NCBI GenBank assembly: GCA_016715205.1 | Contig: JADKBC010000006.1 | Span: 76,628 to 140,627 of the forward strand | Source: Holophaga sp. | GTDB taxonomy: Bacteria; Acidobacteriota; Holophagae; Holophagales; Holophagaceae | Direction: 5' to 3' | Length of the DNA: 64,000 bases | The notes under the pieces: model-generated | Told to the model about the DNA's origin: nothing | Databases searched by the model: none | The model's input: only the letters and a program-made list of their open reading frames with translations | Translations under genes and position numbers: made by a program | In this document: positions 23,556 to 31,667 of the stretch, one piece after another | How the letters are laid out: the number at the start of each line of letters is the position of its first letter | Position numbering within the stretch: the first letter of the stretch is position 1

Positions 23556-25251
23556 GCAGGCCACTCTCTTGGAAGTAGCGGCTTTCGATGAGGTAGCGGT
23601 AGCCCTGTTCGGTGAGGAAGAGCTGGCGGTTGCGGGCGAATTCCTGTTCCGTGGTGTCCCGGCTGATGAGGCTGTAGAAGTAGGAGACATTGCGATCGCC
23701 CTTGGGGCGCAGGATGCGGCCCAACCGCTGGGCCTCCTCCTGCCGTGAACCAAAAGTGCCGCTCACCTGAATGGCGACGCTGGCATCGGGCAGATCGATG
23801 GCGAAATTGGCGACCTTGCTTACGATCAGCACCTTCAGTTGGCCGGATTTGAATTCGGCATAGAGGCGTTCCCGCTCTTTTTCGGGCGTCTGGCCCGTGA
23901 GCACGGGTGCGTTCAGACGGGCGCCCAGGATACGCAGCTGTTCCAAGTACTGACCGATGACCAGCACAGGATCATTGGGGTGGCCCTTCAATAGTTCGTC
24001 CACCACCATGAGTTTCATGCTGTTTTCGCTGGCGATGCGAAAGCGCTGCCGCTGGTTGGCCACGGCATATTCCATACGCTCATCCGTGGGCAGGGGCACG
24101 CGGATTTCCAGGCAGTGGGCAGTGGCAATGAAGCCATCCTTTTCCAGCACCTTCCAGGGCACATCCACCCGCTTGGGGCCGATGAGGGAAAAGACATCCT
24201 CTTCCTTGCCGTCTTCACGCACGAGGGTGGCCGTGAGGCCAAGGCGGCGCTTGGCCTGCAGTTCGGCCACCGCCCGGAACACCGGCGCGGGCAGCATATG
24301 GACTTCGTCGTGGATCACCAATCCCCAATTGGCTGCGGCGAACAGCTTGAAGTGCTCGAAGGGCGCTTCCTTGCTCTTGCGGTAGGTCAGGATCTGGTAG
24401 GTGGCGATGGTGACCGGCTTGATTTCCTTGGTATCGCCTGTGTACAGGCCGATCTGATCATCGGTGAGGGTGGTCTTGTCGAGGAGTTCCTGCTTCCATT
24501 GCTTCACCGCGGTCACGTTGGTGGTGAGCACCAGCGTGTGGGTCTGGAGCCGTTGCATGCACCCGATCCCAATGACGGTCTTGCCTGCGCCACAGGGCAG
24601 TACCAGCACCCCCGCACCGCCCTCGGGGCCGCCTCCCGCGTGGAAAACATCCGCCGCAGCTTTTTGATAGGCCCGGAGCCGGAAGGGCTTGCCGCTGCCC
24701 GCCAAATTTTCCGCGAGCTGGAAGGGCAGCGCATCGCCATCCTTATAGCCCGCCATGTCCTGCACGGGATGGCCCAGGCGAATGAGTTGCAGCTTGACCT
24801 CGCCCCGTTTGCCATCCAGCAAATACACGCCGCGCTGATCCGGGTAGGGTTCGGCCAGGAGGCCCTGCAGGCTTTTCTGGTTTTCGATTTCCCAGAATAG
24901 GCCGCGATCTTCCATTTCCAAGGCCAGGCGATCACCCTTGCGCACCAGCTTGAGCTTGCCGTAGCGGGTGCCATGGTCCTGGATTTCCTGGATGAGGTTC
25001 TGGGGCACGGGGTACTTGGACCAGTGGTCCAGGGTTTCCAGCATGTCTTCGCAGCTGACGCCCGAGGCGGAAGCATTCCAGAGGGAAAGGGGCGTAACAC
25101 GATAGGTGTGGATGTGTTCGGGGCTCTTCACCAGCTCTGCAAAACGGGCGAGTTCATCCCGTACCTGTTCGAAGGCCGGATTGGCCACTTCGAGCAGCAA
25201 GGTACGATCACTTTGGGCGATCAGGGGGTTTTCGGGACGCAGGGCGATCAC
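23506..25251 (-). CDS. XPB/Rad25-type DNA helicase
   Basis: A 581-residue superfamily 2 helicase. Residues 1-95 hold the helicase-associated domain often found in front of bacterial XPB proteins (NPLIAQSDRTLLLEV, then VTPLSLWNA and PVPQNLIQEI). A damage-recognition-like stretch follows, then the motor: Walker A PCGAGKT at 219-225, DEVH box at 315-318, motif III LTATLVRED, and the C-terminal lobe with SKVANFAIDLPDASVAIQVSG and QRLGRILRPKG. XPB helicases open DNA in repair and transcription in eukaryotes and archaea; bacterial roles are little known. It starts with GTG behind AGGTGAACC. It diverges from a gene encoding a protein with the same accessory domain. Confidence 0.93.
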   Translation of the reverse strand: MIALRPENPLIAQSDRTLLLEVANPAFEQVRDELARFAELVKSPEHIHTYRVTPLSLWNASASGVSCEDMLETLDHWSKYPVPQNLIQEIQDHGTRYGKLKLVRKGDRLALEMEDRGLFWEIENQKSLQGLLAEPYPDQRGVYLLDGKRGEVKLQLIRLGHPVQDMAGYKDGDALPFQLAENLAGSGKPFRLRAYQKAAADVFHAGGGPEGGAGVLVLPCGAGKTVIGIGCMQRLQTHTLVLTTNVTAVKQWKQELLDKTTLTDDQIGLYTGDTKEIKPVTIATYQILTYRKSKEAPFEHFKLFAAANWGLVIHDEVHMLPAPVFRAVAELQAKRRLGLTATLVREDGKEEDVFSLIGPKRVDVPWKVLEKDGFIATAHCLEIRVPLPTDERMEYAVANQRQRFRIASENSMKLMVVDELLKGHPNDPVLVIGQYLEQLRILGARLNAPVLTGQTPEKERERLYAEFKSGQLKVLIVSKVANFAIDLPDASVAIQVSGTFGSRQEEAQRLGRILRPKGDRNVSYFYSLISRDTTEQEFARNRQLFLTEQGYRYLIESRYFQESGLLSEPSVWPQLLEETGG

Positions 25252-25401
25252 GGTTCACCTAAACCTTCGAGCCTAGGGCCGGAATCGGGAAGGGTCAACG
25301 AAGGGTTCTGGCGGAATCACCATGGGAATCAACCCTGGATTTCATGGGCCTTTCGTGAGACCCTGATCGATCCCCTGTACGCAGGTGGCGCGCGAGGTTT
25401 C

Positions 25402-27312
25402 ATGGCTCACACGCACTATCGGTTGCTGTCCAATTGCAGCGATGAGCAACTCCGCAGGATCTGCGAACGCCGGAAGTTGCCCCTTCCCCAACACTGGGAT
25501 GAAGGCGCCGAGGGCCGGGTGCGCCTGCTCAAAACCATGGTGTTTCATCTCGAAGACAATAAACAACTTACCAATACCCTGGCCGATCTGGACGGCGCGC
25601 ACCTGAAGGCCCTGAAGCGGTTGGCGGAGGCTGGCGACCAGCCTGACCAGATCTACGTCCTTCAGCTTGCTGAGCTGGGGTTGATCCTGCCGGATGACCC
25701 GGGGTGGACCCTGGCAGATCGGGTGGCCGATGCCCTGGCCGATTTCGATGATGGGGCCCTGAGTTTCCAGGCTGAGCCCGGCGTCAGGTTGGAGGACCCG
25801 CCGCCCTATGGTTTTGCCCTGGCACTCACCTCCGTGCTGCTGCGCTGTACCGGCGGCATTCGCGTACTCAAGGGCGGCCTCCCGGCCAAGAAGGAGTTGG
25901 GACAGCTGTTGAGCCGCAATGCTTTGCTGAAGGAAGAGCGGGATGCCACCCTCACTTTCGCCCTGCTGCACCGCTTGGGTTTTCTGTGGAGCCGTGAGGG
26001 GCGGGTGGATACGCTGCTGCCTGCAGTACTGGCCCACCCTTCCCGCTGGGTTACCGAGCGGGCCTTTGCCAAATTGCTGGAAGACGACCTCAAACTCTGG
26101 AACATGCCTCCGGCGGAGGATCGGGCGTTCCTGATGCGGCATCTGCTGGAACGCCGGGGTCAGGCCTTGGCCGTGCAGCCTTTCCTGGCCTTCCTGAAAA
26201 CCCTCCATCCACTGGACGAAGCGCGCACCCGGGAGGTCTTTCTCCCCTTTTTGCGCCGCATGGGCATGGTGGCCATGGACGCCGAGCACGCCCATTTGGC
26301 CCTCACCGCCCACGGCGAGGCCCTGGCCCACGAGTACCTCCTGAGGGACTATCGGGGCACCGAAGCCCATTGGGCACCCTTCGTGGTGGATCAGCCCCTG
26401 ATCATTCAGCCCAATCTGGAATTGTTGACACCCATGGGCCAGAATCCTCACCGCCTGCTGCAGCTGGCCCAGCTGGGCGAAGTGGAATCCCTGGATGCCA
26501 TGGTCAGCCTCCGGGTGGGGCCCGATACCCTCATTCGGGCCTTGGATACCGGCATGGGCATCGAGGAAATTCGCCACCGCCTGAGTGGTGGGGCCCTCAG
26601 CCTGCCGCAAACCTTGACCCAGCTTCTGGACGATTTGGCCCTGCGCCTGGGCGAAGTGGAAGTGGTCCAGGGCGTGCGGCTGGTCAAGGCCCGTACCCCT
26701 CATCTTGCCGAAGAACTGCTGGTGCGGCCCGAACTGGCACCCCTGGAGTTGACCCCCCTCAGTGACACGGTGTTGGAGGTCAACGGCCCGGCGAATGCCT
26801 TTGAGCTGCTCAAGCAGGCCGGGTTTTTGCCGAAACCGGGTCGCTACCTGCCCTTGAGCTTGGATGGGGACGAGTCCTTGTACCTCTGGGCCCTGGCCTG
26901 CCTAGCCTTTGTGAACGAAAAGGGGATGAATCATCATTTGGAGCCCGTGCGCCAGATGATCCAGAGCGCGTTGCACCGGATCCAGAACGAGGATTCAGCG
27001 CTCTACAACGAAGTGCTGCGCCGGGTGCCGATGCTCAACCTGGGCGGCGGACCCCAGGCCCAGGAAGAAACCCAGCGCATCCTGGAATACGGCGCCAGCT
27101 ACAACCTGGTGGCCGAGCTGACCTACATGCCCCTGGCCGCTCACCGCAGCCAGCAGCGGCGGGTTACGCCCCAGGCCGTGGAAGGGGAACACCTGCGGGC
27201 CTTCTGCCATCTGCACCAGGAAGAAATGTCCTTCCGGCTGAGCCGCATCATCGGGGTGCGCCTGCTCAATGAAAAGGGTTGGACCCCAGGTTTGCACTCC
27301 CAGGCCGGATAA
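25402..27312 (+). CDS. Helicase-associated (XPB-type accessory domain) protein
   Basis: A 636-residue protein without helicase motor motifs. Residues about 1-320 are helical winged-helix-like modules. Residues about 325-420 (VDQPLIIQPNLELLTPM, SLRVGPDTLIRALDTGMGIEEI, LSLPQTLTQLLDDLA) match the domain seen at the N-terminus of the divergent XPB helicase. The name comes from that domain; the function is unknown. I start at the ATG at 25402; the open frame upstream runs through the helicase gene's start and promoter region. The divergent pairing over 150 bp suggests a shared promoter zone and a joint DNA-related role. Confidence 0.82.
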   Translation: MAHTHYRLLSNCSDEQLRRICERRKLPLPQHWDEGAEGRVRLLKTMVFHLEDNKQLTNTLADLDGAHLKALKRLAEAGDQPDQIYVLQLAELGLILPDDPGWTLADRVADALADFDDGALSFQAEPGVRLEDPPPYGFALALTSVLLRCTGGIRVLKGGLPAKKELGQLLSRNALLKEERDATLTFALLHRLGFLWSREGRVDTLLPAVLAHPSRWVTERAFAKLLEDDLKLWNMPPAEDRAFLMRHLLERRGQALAVQPFLAFLKTLHPLDEARTREVFLPFLRRMGMVAMDAEHAHLALTAHGEALAHEYLLRDYRGTEAHWAPFVVDQPLIIQPNLELLTPMGQNPHRLLQLAQLGEVESLDAMVSLRVGPDTLIRALDTGMGIEEIRHRLSGGALSLPQTLTQLLDDLALRLGEVEVVQGVRLVKARTPHLAEELLVRPELAPLELTPLSDTVLEVNGPANAFELLKQAGFLPKPGRYLPLSLDGDESLYLWALACLAFVNEKGMNHHLEPVRQMIQSALHRIQNEDSALYNEVLRRVPMLNLGGGPQAQEETQRILEYGASYNLVAELTYMPLAAHRSQQRRVTPQAVEGEHLRAFCHLHQEEMSFRLSRIIGVRLLNEKGWTPGLHSQAG

Positions 27313-27315
27313 AAA

Positions 27316-27597
27316 TCAGCTCAGCTCCGCCAGACGCTTGTCGATGCGCTCGGCCATGCGCTCGAGCACTTCCTTCATTTCGCCGCGGCCATCCTTGCCA
27401 TCTTTTTCGATCTTGCGTTCGATCTGCATCACGGATTTCTGCAACTGGTTGATGATCCCCTTGATCTCATCCAGGTCATCCATGAGCTGGTTGACCCGCG
27501 CATCCGGCGGCCTGCTGTTGCTGAACACCGCCATCCCGGCCATGACCGCGGCCAGGGCCGAAACCATCAGGATGAGGAATAAAAGGCCGTTGCCCAT
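27316..27597 (-). CDS. Small membrane-anchored coiled-coil protein
   Basis: A 93-residue protein with an N-terminal membrane helix (LLFLILMVSALAAVMAGMAV) and a highly charged heptad-patterned coiled coil from about residue 35 to the end (LMDDLDEIKGIINQLQKSV...). It begins four bases after the convergent partner's stop on the other strand. No family is recognised; such proteins are often scaffolds or inhibitors. Confidence 0.6.
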   Translation of the reverse strand: MGNGLLFLILMVSALAAVMAGMAVFSNSRPPDARVNQLMDDLDEIKGIINQLQKSVMQIERKIEKDGKDGRGEMKEVLERMAERIDKRLAELS

Positions 27598-27644
27598 GGG
27601 GTGACTCCGTTACGTTCATCGTAGCGGGATCGACGCGGCTTGAA

Positions 27645-28151
27645 TTACTGTCCCTTCACCTGCTGAGTATTCGCGGCAGCGGGAATCGCATTGCGATCCA
27701 CGGGAATCACCAACTCTTTCCCGAAGCGGCGGAAGGCTTTGGGGTCTTCCTTCTGGATGACCCGTACCAGCTCTTCCTTGGCCTGACGCTCATTCTTGAG
27801 CTGATCGCTGACGGCCACCAACTGCTGACGGTGCTCGTTATCCTGACGGGCCAGGTCCTGGGCCAGTACATCGGCCCGCTGTTTCTGGTGGATGCCCCAG
27901 GCACCCAGACCGGTAAGCACCAGCGCAAAGGGCAGGGCCGCGGCCATGAGCATCCAGGAGGGCTTGCGGCGGGAGGTATTGCGCCGACGCTGGGCTTCTT
28001 TCCGGAGTTCTTCGGCCAGGGTCACCAGTTCGGGGGTCACAGTGGCCTGGAAAAAGTTCGGGGTGGGGCCGCCCAGGAGGCCCCGAAGTTCCTCGCGCAG
28101 TGCGCGGTCTTCGGCTGACTCGTCGATGCGGGCGGGATCAAGCCAGGACAT
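27645..28151 (-). CDS. Membrane protein paired with ECF sigma factor (possible anti-sigma)
   Basis: A 168-residue protein: a cytoplasmic N-terminus of 65 residues rich in Glu and Arg, one membrane helix (about 67-88, MLMAAALPFALVLTGLGAWG), and an outer coiled-coil part ending in a Pro/Ala tail. It overlaps the end of the sigma factor gene by 14 bases, and has a GGAGG site. Position and topology fit an anti-sigma factor, but the zinc-binding HxxxCxxC motif of common ones is absent. Confidence 0.6.
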   Translation of the reverse strand: MSWLDPARIDESAEDRALREELRGLLGGPTPNFFQATVTPELVTLAEELRKEAQRRRNTSRRKPSWMLMAAALPFALVLTGLGAWGIHQKQRADVLAQDLARQDNEHRQQLVAVSDQLKNERQAKEELVRVIQKEDPKAFRRFGKELVIPVDRNAIPAAANTQQVKGQ

Positions 28152-28656
28152 GGATGCCTCCGGAAGGGTTCAATAAATCGCGTAACTGGGCCTTGGCACG
28201 GTGAATGCGGGTTTTGACCGTAGCCTCGGGAATGGCGAGCACATCGGAAATTTCTTTGATGGAAAGCCCCTCTACCACAAAGAGCCAAAGCGCCTCGCGG
28301 AAGGTAGGGGAAAGGGTGCGCATGCGTTCCCGCACCTCGGCGTTGAGCAATTGTTCGTCGGCTTCTGCGGCACGGCCCTGTTCGACCACCACTTCCAGGC
28401 TGAGGTTCTTATTTTTCATGGGGCGCCGTTCGGTCAGCGCCAAGGTGCGCACGGTGCCATAGAGAAAGGCCGTGGGGTGTTCCACGGGCACTTCTCGCTG
28501 CATGAGGATGACAAAGGCCTCCTGGGCAATATCTTCTGGATAGGTTGCCCCATAGCGCAGGGCGTAGCTAACCAAACGGGGGTAGAGCGCGGCAAAAGCC
28601 TCGTGAAAATCAGACGGCGGCCCAAAGGGGGTCGTGGTGGTGTTCAACAGCTGCAT
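28138..28656 (-). CDS. ECF-type RNA polymerase sigma factor
   Basis: A sigma70-family factor of about 172 residues. Region 2 is FHEAFAALYPRLVSYALRYGATYPEDIAQEAFVILMQRE, with the DIAQEAF signature. Region 4 is LSPTFREALWLFVVEGLSIKEISDVLAIPEATVKTRIHRAKAQLRDLL in outline, a standard helix-turn-helix for the -35 element. Several ATG codons are in frame; I chose the one at 28656 because GGAG lies six bases before it, while the ATG at 28671 and the one at 28725 have weaker sites. Translationally coupled to the membrane protein downstream. Confidence 0.9.
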   Translation of the reverse strand: MQLLNTTTTPFGPPSDFHEAFAALYPRLVSYALRYGATYPEDIAQEAFVILMQREVPVEHPTAFLYGTVRTLALTERRPMKNKNLSLEVVVEQGRAAEADEQLLNAEVRERMRTLSPTFREALWLFVVEGLSIKEISDVLAIPEATVKTRIHRAKAQLRDLLNPSGGIHVLA

Positions 28657-28782
28657 GCATCGCTCCGACATTCCAATGCGTTCAGGGGGCCCATGGTTCC
28701 CGGCTTGGGTTCGGGCCGGGACCAAGTAGTCTAGAGAGTATGGAAACCGGGATCAGTCACAGGCATGCCACGGGGAAGGCTG

Positions 28783-29604
28783 ATGAATAATCCCTTGCGT
28801 CCATGGCGGGATGCCCTGGAGGATCTGGGCCTCATGGGGCTGGTGCCACCGCCCCCTGATCCAGCCGCTGTGGTAACTGAACCTGCTGCCACGCCAATGG
28901 TTACCCGATCCCCGGCCCGGACAACACCGTCGCCACGTCCCGTTGCTGCACCCGCGGCCTTCATCCCGCCAACAGATCCTGTGGGCTGCCCATCCCCAGA
29001 GGGAGTCAGCTCAGCGGCCACCCTCAAGGATCTCGAGGTTGCGATTCAGGGCTGCCTGGCATGTCCCCTGGGTGCCCACCGAATCCGCTTTGTTTTCGGA
29101 GAAGGCCATCCGGATGCTCGCCTCATGTTCATCGGGGAAGGGCCAGGGCAGGACGAGGACCTTCAGGGCCGTCCCTTCGTGGGGAAGGCGGGCGAACTCC
29201 TGGACAAGATGATCGTGGCCATCGGCCTGAAGCGGTCCGAGGTCTACATCGCCAATGTGGTGAAATGCCGCCCCCCGGATAACCGCACGCCCACCGCCGC
29301 CGAGGCCCAGCGCTGTCTGGGTTACCTGCGCCGACAGATCGAATTGATCAGGCCCGAAGTGATTGTGCTGTTGGGCAAAACGCCCCTGCAAGAGCTGTTG
29401 GGAATTTCCACCGGTATCACCCGCATGCGCGGGCAATGGCAGCGGCTGGATATGCTGGGCGGCATCCCCGTGATGCCCACCTTCCATCCGGCCTACGTGC
29501 TGCGCCAGTACACCCAGGATGTGCGCAGCGCCGTATGGAGCGATCTCAAGGCTGCCAAGGGCTGGTTGGACACCCATCCGGGCAAGGGTGCTACACCCCC
29601 ATGA
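28783..29604 (+). CDS. Family 4 uracil-DNA glycosylase (4Fe-4S)
   Basis: A 273-residue repair enzyme that removes uracil from DNA. After a Pro/Ala-rich N-terminal stretch of about 85 residues, the catalytic domain shows the family 4 motifs: cluster Cys in GCLACPLG and KCRPPDNRTP...RC, motif A GEGPGQDEDLQGRPFVGKAG and motif B PTFHPAYVLR. The long low-complexity N-terminus is unusual; similar extensions occur in SPO1-polymerase-like UDG proteins. The ATG at 28783 has GGGGAAGG just upstream; an earlier in-frame ATG at 28765 lies before that site. The end overlaps the PilZ gene by 14 bases. Confidence 0.93.
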   Translation: MNNPLRPWRDALEDLGLMGLVPPPPDPAAVVTEPAATPMVTRSPARTTPSPRPVAAPAAFIPPTDPVGCPSPEGVSSAATLKDLEVAIQGCLACPLGAHRIRFVFGEGHPDARLMFIGEGPGQDEDLQGRPFVGKAGELLDKMIVAIGLKRSEVYIANVVKCRPPDNRTPTAAEAQRCLGYLRRQIELIRPEVIVLLGKTPLQELLGISTGITRMRGQWQRLDMLGGIPVMPTFHPAYVLRQYTQDVRSAVWSDLKAAKGWLDTHPGKGATPP

Positions 29605-29950
29605 ACATCCTTAGCCGCTGCTGACCTTCCTCCGGCATGCTAAGGAAGTGGATACCGATGCCCAGGAATTCCAGCAGAGGTTCCTCCGATTGGGTGCCGA
29701 TGGCATAGCGCACCTGGGCGGTGACAGGCCCCAGGGGCAAATCGGGATGCTCAAACGCAAGTTGTTCCAGCACCGTACCCTGGGTGAACAGGGCGTGGTC
29801 CCGTTGGGAAACCATGGCAAAGCAGCCACCTAGGCTCACGTTGGTGATGCGGACGTTCTGGAAGGCATGCCCCTTCACCACAAAGCGAATGGCGTGATCC
29901 GGCCCCAGAAAAAGGCGGCGCGTATCCCTGCGGTCAGCGGATTGATCCAT
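29591..29950 (-). CDS. Single-domain PilZ protein
   Basis: A 119-residue protein beginning MDQSADRRDTRRLFL. The RRDTRR stretch and NVSLGG match the two c-di-GMP-binding motifs of PilZ. The rest is beta-rich. It would act as a c-di-GMP receptor acting on an unknown partner. The frame runs open upstream through rplI, but that part is a shadow. Its last bases overlap the convergent UDG gene. Confidence 0.82.
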   Translation of the reverse strand: MDQSADRRDTRRLFLGPDHAIRFVVKGHAFQNVRITNVSLGGCFAMVSQRDHALFTQGTVLEQLAFEHPDLPLGPVTAQVRYAIGTQSEEPLLEFLGIGIHFLSMPEEGQQRLRMFMGV

Positions 29951-30013
29951 GGATAGCCTTGGAGAAAGAGTCTTGGCGCAGCTTAACCTCTTTCCTGGGA
30001 ACCGTGAAGCCGC

Positions 30014-30151
30014 TAGACTGAGGAGCACGAAATGGCCTAACCCACCGCGGGAAAGGGGCCCCAATTGGGGAACCCTGGCAGGGATCGGTGCCCTGCCTAA
30101 CCACCAAGGGGACGACGCGAACGCGCTGGCCGCAAAAAACCTGGAGTTCAT
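30014..30151 (+). promoter_or_regulatory. Structured leader of rplI
   Basis: The 200 bases between the PilZ start and rplI hold a TAGACT (30014-30019) that resembles a -10, then an AGGAG followed by ATG GCC TAA (a two-codon frame at 30031), and two dyads: CCCCAATTGGGG (30059-30070) and GGCAGGG with CCCTGCC around a 7-base loop (30077-30097). A weak GGAG precedes the rplI ATG. The leader may fold and influence rplI expression, but no known riboswitch class or L9 leader is recognised. Confidence 0.4.
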
Positions 30152-30601
30152 ATGGAAGTTCTTCTCATCGAGAACGTGGCAAACCTTGGCGTGCGCGGCG
30201 ATGTCGTGAACGTCAAAGACGGCTACGCCCGCAATTTCCTTCTGCCCCGCAAGAAGGCTCTCCCCGTGACCGCTGGCAATAAGCGGCAGATCGAGCTGGA
30301 GAAAGAACGCAACCTGAAGCTGCGCGCCAAGGAGCTCTCCGAGGCCCAGACCCTCAAGGAAAAATTGGAAGCCGTGGCCCTCACGGTGGCCAAGAAGGTC
30401 GGCGAGAACAAGCACCTGTTCGGTTCCGTCACCAATGCCGATGTGGCTGAGATGCTCAAAGCCAAGGGCTTTGACATCGAAAAGCAGGCCATCAGCCTGC
30501 CCCACGTCAAGGATCTCGGCACCCACGAAGTGGATATCCGCATCTACACCGGCGTCCACGCCAAGCTGAACCTGGAAGTTACCGCCCTCGCCGCCGAGTA
30601 G
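30152..30601 (+). CDS. rplI: 50S ribosomal protein L9
   Basis: A 149-residue ribosomal protein of normal length. N-terminal domain: MEVLLIENVANLGVRGDVVN and VKDGYARNFLLPRKKA, which bind 23S rRNA; then the long central helix (QIELEKERNLKLRAKEL) and the C-terminal domain. Unlike many bacteria, rpsF and rpsR are not in front of it. HU follows 74 bases later on the same strand, with a hairpin GGGGCC...GGCCCC (30620-30646) in between that lacks a T-tract. Confidence 0.97.
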   Translation: MEVLLIENVANLGVRGDVVNVKDGYARNFLLPRKKALPVTAGNKRQIELEKERNLKLRAKELSEAQTLKEKLEAVALTVAKKVGENKHLFGSVTNADVAEMLKAKGFDIEKQAISLPHVKDLGTHEVDIRIYTGVHAKLNLEVTALAAE

Positions 30602-30675
30602 CGGATCTCTAAACCGAAAGGGGCCGCAGGCCTGTCGTCTGGCCCCACTGAACCATCTCCCTTGAAAGGATTTCC

Positions 30676-30975
30676 ATGACCAAGAGCACCTCCAAGCCCG
30701 AAACCCTTGGCATTCCCGAACTGGCCGCCGCCCTTGCCGAAGCCCAGGATCTGACCAAGGCCCGCGCCAAGGCCACCGTGGATGGACTGCGCGACGATAT
30801 CGTCACCAACCTGCTGGCTGGCAAGCGCGTGAACATCTTCGGCCTTGGCACCTTCGAAGTCCGCGCCACCAAGGAAAAGGTCGGCCGCAACCCCAAGACC
30901 GGCGAATCCATCAAGATCCCCGCCGGCCGCAAAGTCGTCTTTAAGGCTGCTAAGGGCCTCAAGGATCAGATGTAG
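30676..30975 (+). CDS. HU-family DNA-binding protein
   Basis: A 99-residue histone-like protein. The dimerising helices are followed by the DNA arm signature GLGTFEVRATKEKVGRNPKTGE and IPAGRKVVFKAAKGLKD. The N-terminus has about ten extra residues before the usual HU start. A GAAAGGA site precedes the ATG. Its last 22 coding bases and the terminator are duplicated downstream. Confidence 0.95.
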   Translation: MTKSTSKPETLGIPELAAALAEAQDLTKARAKATVDGLRDDIVTNLLAGKRVNIFGLGTFEVRATKEKVGRNPKTGESIKIPAGRKVVFKAAKGLKDQM

Positions 30976-31021
30976 TCTTTGTCGGATTCCGACGCAGAGG
31001 GCCACCGCGAGGCGGCCTTCT
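30954..31021 (+). repeat. Direct repeat copy 1 (HU tail plus terminator)
   Basis: 68 bp covering the last 22 bases of the HU gene, its stop and the terminator hairpin. It matches copy 2 at 66 of 68 positions; the offset is 195 bp. Confidence 0.93.
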
Positions 31022-31025
31022 TTGT
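30996..31025 (+). terminator. Rho-independent terminator of the HU gene
   Basis: Hairpin AGAGGGCCACC / GGCGGCCTTCT with a GCGA loop (one A-C mismatch and one G-T pair), followed by TTTGTAT. It lies 20 bases after the HU stop. Confidence 0.75.
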
Positions 31026-31148
31026 ATATAAAGGCGACTTTGCGGCCCTGCTACCATCCGACCGAAGCGTAGCGCAGGGAGGATAGGACGGAATGGCCCG
31101 AAGGGACATTGCCGCCCCGAAGGGGTGAGGCGCAGAGCGCCGAATCAG

Positions 31149-31216
31149 GGGCCTCAAGGATCAGATGTAGTCTTTGTCGGATTCCGACGCAGAAGGCCGC
31201 CGCGAGGCGGCCTTCT
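31149..31216 (+). repeat. Direct repeat copy 2 (HU tail remnant plus hairpin)
   Basis: Second copy, with the HU tail no longer attached to a gene. Its two differences make the hairpin perfect (AGAAGGCCGCC / GGCGGCCTTCT, loop GCGA), but the T-tract is gone. The 127 bp between the copies contain short hairpins at 31115-31125 (CCCCGAAGGGG) and 31129-31141 (GGCGCAGAGCGCC). Confidence 0.93.
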
Positions 31217-31229
31217 GCGTGTTGCCGGT

Positions 31230-31667
31230 ATGATCTTTTTCATGGATGTGCCCGGGCAAAACCACCACAAGAATTCCGAAACCGGTCGGCACATTCCCGG
31301 TGGACGGGCTGTCCAGGTAGTTTTGCGGAGCCTGCATATCGTGGCAATGGCCTTGCTATTGGGGGGGCTGGCCCGGGGCGGCACGTTTGATACCCTGCGC
31401 ACACCGATCTTCCTCACCCTTTCCAGTGGCGTCCTCCTGCTTTTGGTGGACTTGGTGCGGGGCGGTTTGGTGTTTTCCCAGGGCAGTGGTGTGGCCACGC
31501 TGTTCAAGCTGGTGTTGCTGGGTTTGGGAAATCTGATCCCGACGCTGCGATTGCAGTTCTACCTTGCAGCCACCTTTGTGGCATCGGTGGGTTCCCACAT
31601 GCCCGGAAATTGGCGGCACTTTTCCCTGGTGACCCGGAAGGTGGCAGAAAAGCAGGGGAAGACCTAA
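31230..31667 (+). CDS. Small integral membrane protein of unknown function
   Basis: A protein of about 145 residues with four hydrophobic segments (LHIVAMALLLGGLARGG, FLTLSSGVLLLLVDLVRGG, LFKLVLLGLGNLIPTL and QFYLAATFVASVGSHMP) and an SHMPGNWRH motif before the C-terminus. The start is unsure: ATG at 31230 or 31242, neither with a good ribosome site; the frame also extends upstream through the repeat, which I regard as non-coding. Its stop overlaps the ATG of the next gene (TAATG), so both are probably co-translated. Confidence 0.65.
   Translation: MIFFMDVPGQNHHKNSETGRHIPGGRAVQVVLRSLHIVAMALLLGGLARGGTFDTLRTPIFLTLSSGVLLLLVDLVRGGLVFSQGSGVATLFKLVLLGLGNLIPTLRLQFYLAATFVASVGSHMPGNWRHFSLVTRKVAEKQGKT

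Noticed and set aside
22380..23753. Open frame of 457 codons on the minus strand opposite the retropepsin-like gene
   Set aside because: Shadow frame without motifs; the plus strand shows a signal peptide and two DTGA sites.
25342..26703. Open frame of 453 codons on the minus strand opposite the XPB partner gene
   Set aside because: Gln/His/Gly-rich shadow without domain features; the plus-strand gene has a recognisable domain.
30014..30151. Known riboswitch in front of rplI
   Set aside because: The hairpins do not match the fluoride, c-di-GMP, SAM or other classes I can recall; kept only as an unassigned structured leader.
29951..30559. Upstream extension of the PilZ gene through rplI
   Set aside because: It is antisense to the clear L9 gene; the ATG at 29950 gives a normal PilZ domain.
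31030..31148. tRNA or small RNA gene in the HU downstream region
   Set aside because: Short hairpins exist, but no cloverleaf or T-loop consensus (GGTTCGANTCC) can be drawn.
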